Shown: positions 57,358 to 64,000 of the stretch, piece by piece
How the letters are laid out: every line of letters begins with the position of its first letter
Position numbering within the stretch: position 1 is the first letter of the stretch
From: CAVORD01 sp963698535
Lineage (GTDB): Bacteria; Bacteroidota; Bacteroidia; Bacteroidales; VadinHA17
NCBI GenBank assembly: GCA_963698535.1
Contig: CAVORD010000001.1
Coordinates: 620,001 to 684,000 of the forward strand
Direction of reading: 5' to 3'
Length of the DNA stretch: 64,000 nt
Made by a program: the position numbers and the translations under genes
Notes under the pieces: generated by a model
What the model was told of the DNA's origin: nothing
The model's input: the letters and a program-made list of their open reading frames with translations, nothing else
Databases searched by the model: none

Positions 57358-58788
57358 TCAAACTTTTAATTTCTTTTCTATATCAGCAATCTGATTTTTA
57401 AAATGTCGGTCTGTATCGATAAGGTTGTTTACAGTTTTACATGCATGGAGTACTGTGGCATGATCCTTTCCTCCGATGCACGAGCCTATTGAAGCAAGAG
57501 ATGATTTGGTTAGGTTCTTGGAAAAAAACATCGACACCTGTCGGGCCTGTACGATCTCACTCTTTCTGGTTTTACCCTGAATAAGATCAACAGGAATTTT
57601 ATAGTAATCACAAACAACCTTTTGTATATAGTCAATAGTGATCTCTTTCTTAGTGTTGCTTACCAGCTTATCAACCATCTGATGTGCCAGTTCGAGTGTA
57701 ACCTCTTTTCTGTTCAGAGTTGACTGTGCATATAAGGAGATAAGTACCGACTCAAGCTCCCTGATATTATTAGTGATATTTGCTGCCAGATATTCAAAAA
57801 CTTCTTCCGACAATTCAATACCATCATTGTAAGCCTTCTTCTTGAGAATAGCAAGCCTTGTTTCATAGTCGGGTAACTGCAGATCGGCCAGCAGACCCCA
57901 CTTAAACCTTGACAACAATCTCTGTTCCATACCCTGCAGCTCAACAGGAGGCCTGTCGCAGGTAAGTATCAATTGCTTGCCACTCTGATGCAGATGATTG
58001 AATATGTGAAAAAAAGTATCCTGTGTCTTCTCCTTACCGGCAAATTCCTGAACATCATCGAGGATCAGGACATCGATCATCTGATAAAAATGGAGAAAGT
58101 CATTCTTGTTATTGTTCCGTATCGATTCTACAAACTGGGTCTGGAATTTATTGGCATTAACATACAATACCGTCTTATCCGGGAATTGTTCCTTAACCTG
58201 TATACCTATTGCCTGAGCAAGGTGAGTCTTTCCAAGTCCGGAATCACCGTATATCATGAGTGGATTAAAGGCTGTCCCTCCCGGGTTATTACCTATGGCA
58301 ATACCGGCCGAGCGTGCCAGCCTGTTACATTCGCCCTCAACAAAATTTGAAAAATTATAATCGAAATTCAGTTTTGGATCGAAATGGATCTTCTTTATTC
58401 CTGGTATAACAAAAGGATTCTTAATTGAAGGTTGGGTCGCTTCAAAGGGAACCTGAACGGGACGATTGTTTATATCAGTTTTATTCCTGGAGGGATATTT
58501 TACGGTATAGGGTTTGCCATTTGTAAAGCTGGAATTTTCCATCACCACATTGTACTCCAGCTTTGCATCTGTTCCTATCTCTCTCCTGAGAGTTTTTCTT
58601 AGAATATCTATATACTGCTCTTCAAGGTATTCATAAAAGAATGGGCTTGGAACCTGTATCGTTAAAATACTGTTCTCAAGTTTCAGGGGTACTATGGGTT
58701 CAAACCAGGTCCGGAAGCTGGCGCTTGGAATAATGTCTTTTATGATTTCAAGACAGTTATTCCAAACATCGTGAGGCGATCTGTTCAT
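57358..58788 (-). CDS. dnaA: Chromosomal replication initiator DnaA
   Basis: 476 residues. An N-terminal DnaB/DiaA-interaction domain (VWNNCLEIIKDIIP, FRTWFEPI), a linker, the AAA+ domain (LMIYGDSGLGKTHLAQAIG, VLILDDVQEFAGKEKTQ, RLLSRFKWGLLADL) and the DNA-binding domain with GGKDHATVLHACKTV, which reads the DnaA box. Upstream lies a 324-base AT-rich spacer without an obvious DnaA box. Confidence 0.97.
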   Translation of the reverse strand: MNRSPHDVWNNCLEIIKDIIPSASFRTWFEPIVPLKLENSILTIQVPSPFFYEYLEEQYIDILRKTLRREIGTDAKLEYNVVMENSSFTNGKPYTVKYPSRNKTDINNRPVQVPFEATQPSIKNPFVIPGIKKIHFDPKLNFDYNFSNFVEGECNRLARSAGIAIGNNPGGTAFNPLMIYGDSGLGKTHLAQAIGIQVKEQFPDKTVLYVNANKFQTQFVESIRNNNKNDFLHFYQMIDVLILDDVQEFAGKEKTQDTFFHIFNHLHQSGKQLILTCDRPPVELQGMEQRLLSRFKWGLLADLQLPDYETRLAILKKKAYNDGIELSEEVFEYLAANITNNIRELESVLISLYAQSTLNRKEVTLELAHQMVDKLVSNTKKEITIDYIQKVVCDYYKIPVDLIQGKTRKSEIVQARQVSMFFSKNLTKSSLASIGSCIGGKDHATVLHACKTVNNLIDTDRHFKNQIADIEKKLKV

Positions 58789-59112
58789 TCAGGAGTTAGG
58801 GTTTTTAAAATTAGGATAGGTCACGCTAAATCAGTAAGCAATATTTGTAAAAAAATATCTTATAAAAAAAATTATTTTCACTTGACTTTGTCAAAAAAAG
58901 TATATGGTTTTAACCATCAGTTACTTAGGAAGCGAAAAAAAATGATAATCTGTATGTAGTTGATTGTCAGATAAATACAATGATGTTAATGAAAAACAGA
59001 TAGTTGTAGCTTTTACTTGGAGTATAAGTTACATTTAAAGGCGGAGGCAACCCTTTGGAAAGGGTCAGGCAATACTAATTATTGTAATAATGCTCTGAAA
59101 AGTGTCTCTCTT
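58789..59112. other. AT-rich spacer upstream of dnaA, with one hairpin
   Basis: Mostly A/T tracts at 58840-58960. No TTATCCACA-like or TTATNCACA box was found by eye on either strand, so an origin cannot be claimed. A short hairpin (ACCCTTT-GG-AAAGGGT, 59050-59065) lies within GGCGGAGGCAACCC ... GGGTCAGGC; it may terminate the mlaD transcript but lacks a T run. No gene is visible. Confidence 0.5.
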
Positions 59113-60057
59113 CTACTTCTGTTTCTTGCCAAACAGACTGAAGTGAACATACTTCTTAGGATTCTCCTTGAGGTCGATGAGAAGCTTATCGAGGCTTTCA
59201 ACACTCCTGTTAAGATTTATATAGAGAGAATCATCCTTCATTAGTTTTCCGGCAGTTCCTTCTCCCTCCTGCAAACCTTCAGCCAGGGCAGATGCATTGT
59301 TAAGTGTCGTCCTCAGATTAAGAAGTGACTCCTGCAGACCTGAATTGGCTATTGTGTCGGTTATTGCCTCAAGGTTTTTAACAGTCGATGATATATCCTT
59401 GCTGCTCTCTCCAAGGGCAGCTGAAAACTGAGCCATCCCTTTGATAGCGTCATCGAGGTCGCTCTTTCTTGAATCGAGGAGTGTGTTTATAGATTGTGTG
59501 GAATTACTAAGGTTAGCCATTAGTTTCCTTGTATCTGATCTGAATTCCGGATCCATTATCTGGTTCAGAGAAGAGATAAGCGAATCGATCTCGGTCATCA
59601 TATCACTTATCTTGCTTTTCAGAGGTCCTAATTCCCCTTCGAGCTTATCAATAATAGAAACTGCGAGCCGTCCCGGTATTGTGTCGCCATTCGCATAAAA
59701 CTCCTGACCACTGCCAAAGATCATCTGTATCTTCATTCCGGCTATCAGGGTTGCTGTAGTAATTTCTGCAACAGAACCTTCCGGTATTGAAGCATGCTTG
59801 TCAATACTCAAACCCACCAGTAACCTTCCTGATCCATCATTAAGGAACTCAATACCCTGAACAATACCAACCTTGTATCCACTAATTTCTACCGGACTCG
59901 ATTCAGCAAGTCCGTTCACTTCGTCATAAACAACCCAGTAGGTTTTGGTGCTTGTAAAAAGGTTCTGGCCCTTCAGGTAACTGTAGAGCCAAATAAAAGA
60001 CAGAATAATTAAAAGGGCTGTGATCCCTACTTTAATTTCATTAGGTATTCTCTTCAT
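59113..60057 (-). CDS. MCE-domain protein, MlaD-like lipid transport component
   Basis: 314 residues: one N-terminal membrane helix (about 9-27), an MCE domain (about 38-115: VYDEVNGLAESSPVEISGYKVGIV, GSVAEITTATLIAGMKI) and a long helical region with coiled-coil character (about 140-290). MCE proteins form hexamers that carry phospholipids between membranes with MlaE-type permeases, which are not in this window. Starts one base after the stop of the amidase (TGATATG). Confidence 0.9.
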   Translation of the reverse strand: MKRIPNEIKVGITALLIILSFIWLYSYLKGQNLFTSTKTYWVVYDEVNGLAESSPVEISGYKVGIVQGIEFLNDGSGRLLVGLSIDKHASIPEGSVAEITTATLIAGMKIQMIFGSGQEFYANGDTIPGRLAVSIIDKLEGELGPLKSKISDMMTEIDSLISSLNQIMDPEFRSDTRKLMANLSNSTQSINTLLDSRKSDLDDAIKGMAQFSAALGESSKDISSTVKNLEAITDTIANSGLQESLLNLRTTLNNASALAEGLQEGEGTAGKLMKDDSLYINLNRSVESLDKLLIDLKENPKKYVHFSLFGKKQK

Positions 60058-60058
60058 A

Positions 60059-61204
60059 TCAACGTTTACTCAATTCCATTGCTTGCTGCAAAGGTATTAT
60101 TTTATTATTCCTTAAAGCCACAACAAAGGCGTCGGGGTATATATTTTCCAAACTTTTTCTGTAAGCCAGTGCCTCTTCGTAGGTTTTAAAAGATCCTGAA
60201 ACATATTTAAATCTGCCATTATCTTCAACTTCAGATACCTCTTTCACTCCTTTGAATTGATCACCGGTAATTTCAGTCTTTGCTCTGGAAGATGATAATT
60301 GCACAGTAAAGAAAAGTCCTGTTTCCGGCTTGGATTCTGTTACGGTTTCTTTCTTAGCCTCAGCAGTGGTGCTGCCAGAGGTTGAGAATGAACTCTTATT
60401 ATCGATCACTTTTTTATAATCGCGGAACGCTCTGAAAATAGCAGATGAGAGGTAGTCCTTTCCGTTTTCAGACATAAGGAATTTCTCCTCCTCCGGATTG
60501 GATATGAAACCGACCTCTACGAGGACACTTGGCATTGTAGATTGCCATAGTACGATCAATCCGCCCTGTTTAACTCCGCGATCGCCCATATTGACCTTTT
60601 CCCGGAACTGATCCTGCAGTGATGAAGCGAAGTTGGTACTCTGATCAAGATATATATTCTGCATCAGGGAAAAGATAATGAACGATTCGGTAGATTTCGG
60701 ATCATAACCTTCATATCTGGTTGTATAATCCTTCTCCATAGTGATAACCGCATTTTCCTTCATGGCAAGTTCAAGGTTCTTCTCATCGGTATGCAGTCCC
60801 ATCACCCAGGTCTCGGTACCTCTTATAGCCCTGTTTTTAACACTATTAGCGTGGATCGAAATAAAAAGATCTGCCTTATTCTTATTTGCAAGGTCGGCTC
60901 TCTTGTATAGTTCAATGAACCTGTCGTCCTTCCTTGTATAAAGCACCTTAACATCTTTAAAATTTTCTTCGATCAGTTTGCCTGTTCTTAGGGCTATATC
61001 CAGGACAATATCCTTCTCCCTGCTTTTTGAACCAACAGCTCCCGGATCATGTCCGCCATGTCCGGGATCAATGACAACTGTCCATACTTTTCCCTGAGGG
61101 ATACCGCCAAAGCATTCCCGCTTGTTCCCAGTCGAGAGAAAAAGGAAAAATAGAACAATATATATTATGGTATGGAGTTTGTAATTTTTAGCTTTACTGC
61201 ACAT
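60059..61204 (-). CDS. N-acetylmuramoyl-L-alanine amidase (AmiC type) with SPOR domain
   Basis: 381 residues. N-terminal hydrophobic segment (about 12-26), then an Amidase_3 catalytic domain (40-270) with VIDPGHGGHDPGAVG, the second ligand Glu in SREKDIVLDIA, DLFISIHANS and VLVEVGFISNPEEEK. A Ser/Thr/Lys linker leads to a SPOR domain (about 300-375, FFTVQLSSSRAKTE ... GRFKYVSGSFKTYEEAL), which binds denuded peptidoglycan at division sites. It cuts the peptide from peptidoglycan. Divergent from lptD; co-translated with the MCE gene. Confidence 0.93.
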   Translation of the reverse strand: MCSKAKNYKLHTIIYIVLFFLFLSTGNKRECFGGIPQGKVWTVVIDPGHGGHDPGAVGSKSREKDIVLDIALRTGKLIEENFKDVKVLYTRKDDRFIELYKRADLANKNKADLFISIHANSVKNRAIRGTETWVMGLHTDEKNLELAMKENAVITMEKDYTTRYEGYDPKSTESFIIFSLMQNIYLDQSTNFASSLQDQFREKVNMGDRGVKQGGLIVLWQSTMPSVLVEVGFISNPEEEKFLMSENGKDYLSSAIFRAFRDYKKVIDNKSSFSTSGSTTAEAKKETVTESKPETGLFFTVQLSSSRAKTEITGDQFKGVKEVSEVEDNGRFKYVSGSFKTYEEALAYRKSLENIYPDAFVVALRNNKIIPLQQAMELSKR

Positions 61205-61225
61205 GTCCGGTCATCTTTTTTTGAT

Positions 61226-61233
61226 TAGTTTTG
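61226..61233 (+). promoter_or_regulatory. -7 box (TAGTTTTG) before lptD
   Basis: Exact TAnnTTTG on the plus strand. A TTG at 61231 that would extend the protein by four residues lies within this box, so translation should begin at the ATG at 61243. Confidence 0.5.
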
Positions 61234-61242
61234 CCGCATCAG

Positions 61243-63940
61243 ATGGTCTATTACAAAAACCATACAAAAATAACATTTAACTTGTATCCTGCTAACATAA
61301 GGCTCTTCTTACTTACTCTAATCCTGATCTTTTCAGGAGTGAACCTCGCTGCTCAGGAGCAAGAGTTTTCTGCTGACACCCTGCAGATCAAAAGGGATAC
61401 GATCTCCACCGACACAATTATCCGCCCCGACAGGGCCATTTCTCCTGATGCTGTAGACATACCTATAGTATATAGTGCTGCTGGATCAATAAGAACCCAG
61501 CCGGGTACAAGAAAAGTATTTCTCCTCGGAGAAGGGGAAGTAACATATGGTAATATCTACCTCAAAGCCGATTCAATTGTGCTTGATATGTCAACCGGGA
61601 CCGTATACGCCACAGGAAGAGCTGATTCAACAGGCCAAAAAATTGGTAATCCGGTTTTTAAGGAGGGTAGTGAGGAGTTTGAATCAAAGGAGCTGGAATA
61701 TAATTTCAAGAGCAAGAAGGGGATAATTTCAGGAATTATTACCGAGCAGGAGGGAGGTTTCCTTCATAGTGAAACAACAAAGCGACAGGCCGACGGCAGC
61801 CTTCACATACACTCCAGTAAGTTTACAACATGTGATGCGGAGGATCCGCATTTCTACATAGGACTCAGACGGGCCAAGGTCTTTCCCGGTGAGAAGATAG
61901 TATCGGGACCTGCATTTCTGGTTCTTGAGGATATCCCCCTGCCAATTGCTCTTCCGTTTGGGTTTTTCCCTGTGCAGAAGACACGTGCATCAGGTATACT
62001 GATGCCACGCTATGGACAGGAGGCAGGCAGAGGCTATTTCCTTAACGACGGAGGGTACTATTTTGCTGTTAACGATTATTTCGACTTAAGGCTTACCGGT
62101 GGGTTCTACACAAATGGCAGCTGGATCGCCAATGCTTCTTCAAACTATAACGTTCGCTACAAGTTTTCCGGTAGTATGGCACTGGGCTATGCCACTAATA
62201 TCTCCGGCCATACAGGCTTGTCAGATTACTCCAAGAGTACTAACTATAAGATCACCTGGAGTCATAATCAGGATGCCAAGGCCCGCCCCGGATCCAGGTT
62301 CTCTGCCAGTGTAAATATGAGTTCCAGTGAATACGACCGGGAGAACAGTTATAGTGTAAGCGAACACGTAAGCACAACCAGGAACTCTTCAATAAGCTAT
62401 ACCAAAAACTGGGATGGTAAGCCTTTCAACTTCAGTTCGAGACTCTCACATACGCAGAACGTGCAGAACAAGACGGTGGGGTTAAACCTGCCACAGATGA
62501 ATTTTGGTGTTTCAAGAATATATCCATTTCGTCCAAAAAACAGCGCAGGTGCAACTAAATGGTATCAGGATATCCAGATCCAGTACACCGCCTCACTTGA
62601 TAATCAGATCAATACATACGACAGCCTGCTCTTCACAAGAAATGTTTGGAATGGTATGAAATCGGGATTCAAGCATGATATTCCCTTAAGCGTCCAGTTC
62701 CGACCATTCCGCGATTTCAATATTTCTCCCCAGCTGAGAGTACTCTGGTGTTCTCTATACCAATAAATATGAAAAGAGATGGGATCCAAACTACTTCGAT
62801 CCAATAACTAACAAGATCTCTCCCCGGGTTGTTACAGACACTATTACAGGTGCTTTCTATGGTCACAGCCTGAGTCCCTCGATCTCTGCCGGATACACTC
62901 CAAGGGTATACGGTACTTTTCAGTTTAAAAAAGAGGGGTCGCGCATCCAGGCCATCAGGCATGTAATGAGCCCTTCTGTCTCGTTCTCCTTTACACCTGT
63001 TATAGAGGAGTTTGCAACCAATATGTACCGCACTGTACAGATTGATACTCTTGGCAGGTTACGGCAATACTCCATTTTCGAGGGTAATATATATGGCACA
63101 CCATCTATCCCCACAAAAAGCGGGGTAGTATCCTTTGGGTTGAATAATCTTGTAGAGGGGAAAATATTTGAAAAGAATGACACAACAGGGAAAGCTAAAA
63201 AGGTTAAATTAATTGAAAACCTGGGTTTTAACACCAGCTACAATATATTTGCCGACTCACTACACTGGTCTCCTGTGAGTGCCAACTTTCGCACAGTTCT
63301 GCTTGAAAATATCTCGGTTTCAGCCTCCGGATCATTCTCCCTTTATGGTATAAATGAACAGGGCAATATTGTCAAAGAATTCGCCCTTACACAGAACAAT
63401 AAACTAGCCAGATTAACAAATTTCAATTTTTCAGTCGACTTCGACCTGGGTCAGCTTACTCGGATTTGGAAATAAAAAGAGTGCCGCTTCAACCGCCACT
63501 TCCCAAAACAATCCTGAACCTGAACCTGAACCTGAAGAGCGAATCGAGAAGAGCGTCTTGTATCAAAGCCTGCCGGATTACCACTCGACCCCTACGGGTA
63601 TGCCGAATTCGATATGCCGTGGTCGCTGCGGGTAGCCTATAATTTCAATTACAACAAATCGGCATTGGTACCGACAACCTCTCAAACATTATCATTGGGG
63701 GGCGATGTTACCTTTACCAAGAAAATGAAGCTAACATATACATCAGGTTATGATTTCTCGAGGAATGAGATAACAATGACCAGTGTGGGAATAACCCGCG
63801 ATCTGCATTGCTGGCAGATGAATGTAAGCTGGGTGCCGACAGGTTATCTGAAGATGTGGAGCTTCACGCTCAGGGTTAAGGCATCTGTTCTGCAGGATCT
63901 TAAATACGAGAGAAGAAAAGATTTCCATGATACCTTTTAA
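61243..63940 (+). CDS. lptD: LPS-assembly outer membrane protein LptD (three frameshifts)
   Basis: About 898 residues after repair. Leader MVYYKNHTKI then a hydrophobic stretch ending NLAAQ (signal peptide), an OstA/LptA-like N-terminal part (FLLGEGEVTYGNIYLKADSI, YATGRADSTGQKIG, SKELEYNFKSKKG), then a 26-strand-type beta-barrel. It inserts LPS into the outer leaflet. Frames are broken by an extra G at about 62739, an extra C at about 63461 and a further shift at about 63540; each restores conserved sequence (YSGVLYTNKYEKRWD, then GFGNKKSAAS, then GLPLDPYGYAEFDMPW). The end DLHCWQMNVSW...LQDLKYERRKDFHDTF is typical of Bacteroidota LptD. Confidence 0.9.
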
Positions 63941-63992
63941 TGAAAGAGAGGTACATAAATAAACATCACAAAAATCTCTTTAAGCTTTAACT

Positions 63993-64000
63993 ATGAAAAA
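63993..64000 (+). CDS. Possible start of the next gene (cut by window)
   Basis: ATGAAAAA at the right edge, 52 bases after the lptD stop. Only the first two codons are visible, so the product cannot be named. Confidence 0.25.

Noticed and set aside
59036..59080. Riboswitch or structured RNA around the ACCCTTT-GG-AAAGGGT hairpin
   Set aside because: The sequence matches no riboswitch core that I know, and it lies between genes on the opposite strand, so a leader function is unlikely.
58789..59112. Replication origin upstream of dnaA
   Set aside because: No DnaA box recognised on either strand; only AT-richness supports it.

Overview
The window is chromosomal DNA of a Bacteroidota bacterium, probably an anaerobic or environmental member of the Bacteroidales/Marinilabiliales type. 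This rests on gene content and sequence signals: TAnnTTTG -7 promoter boxes, GldI-like lipoprotein isomerases, a Bacteroidota-style N-terminal module (PQGF.FQAIARD) on exported proteins, and near-absence of Shine-Dalgarno sequences. No rRNA, tRNA, CRISPR, insertion sequence or phage gene module was seen.

Layout. (1) 1-8.7 kb: a truncated GH3 glycosidase, a membrane heptaheme cytochrome c, then an amino-sugar/cell-wall cluster (HGSNAT-like acetyltransferase, an AmgK-like kinase fused to a RapZ C-terminal domain, and a MurU-like nucleotidyltransferase), a small STAS-like protein, and the carboxynorspermidine dehydrogenase/decarboxylase pair. (2) 8.7-30.6 kb: the striking accessory region. Seven tandem paralogues encode exported, fibre-like modular proteins. 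Each has a signal peptide, a conserved N-terminal module, three KGGFAIGGFD repeats, a variable run of N.FIG..AG repeats (about 12 to about 39), and a C-terminal peptidase-S74 (endosialidase-type) intramolecular chaperone. The seventh is intact and is followed after 11 bp by a protein with a caspase-like fold that lacks the catalytic residues. Repeated hairpins, 8-bp tandem repeats and a duplicated promoter/leader cassette lie between the paralogues. (3) 30.7-48.3 kb: housekeeping genes: mnmA, an addA-radical SAM-addB recombination operon, a K+ channel with an unusual cytosolic 12-residue-repeat solenoid, ribH, a TPR membrane protein, recF-DUF721, a transglutaminase-like protein, ndk, nrnA and two lipoprotein FKBP isomerases. 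(4) 48.3-64 kb: a large BNR/VPS10-type exported protein, an RsmI-like methylase, a PhnP-like MBL hydrolase, a small lipoprotein, a glycosidase-like/SUMF1 fusion, dnaA-galK, an MCE (MlaD) protein, an AmiC-type amidase and lptD.

How the genes fit together: the first cluster fits salvage of muramic acid and amino sugars into UDP-sugars, with the RapZ-type domain as a possible amino-sugar-phosphate sensor. The fibre array looks like a modular surface or secreted fibre system that diversifies by duplication and by varying repeat number. The envelope genes at the right end (amidase, MCE protein, LptD) concern peptidoglycan cleavage, lipid transport and LPS export.

Caution: the sequence carries many single-base indels, mostly insertions, that break otherwise well-conserved reading frames. 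They are most frequent in the repeat array and worst at 25.1-25.85 kb. They look more like assembly or consensus errors than biology, so broken genes are described here as whole genes with approximate frameshift positions.
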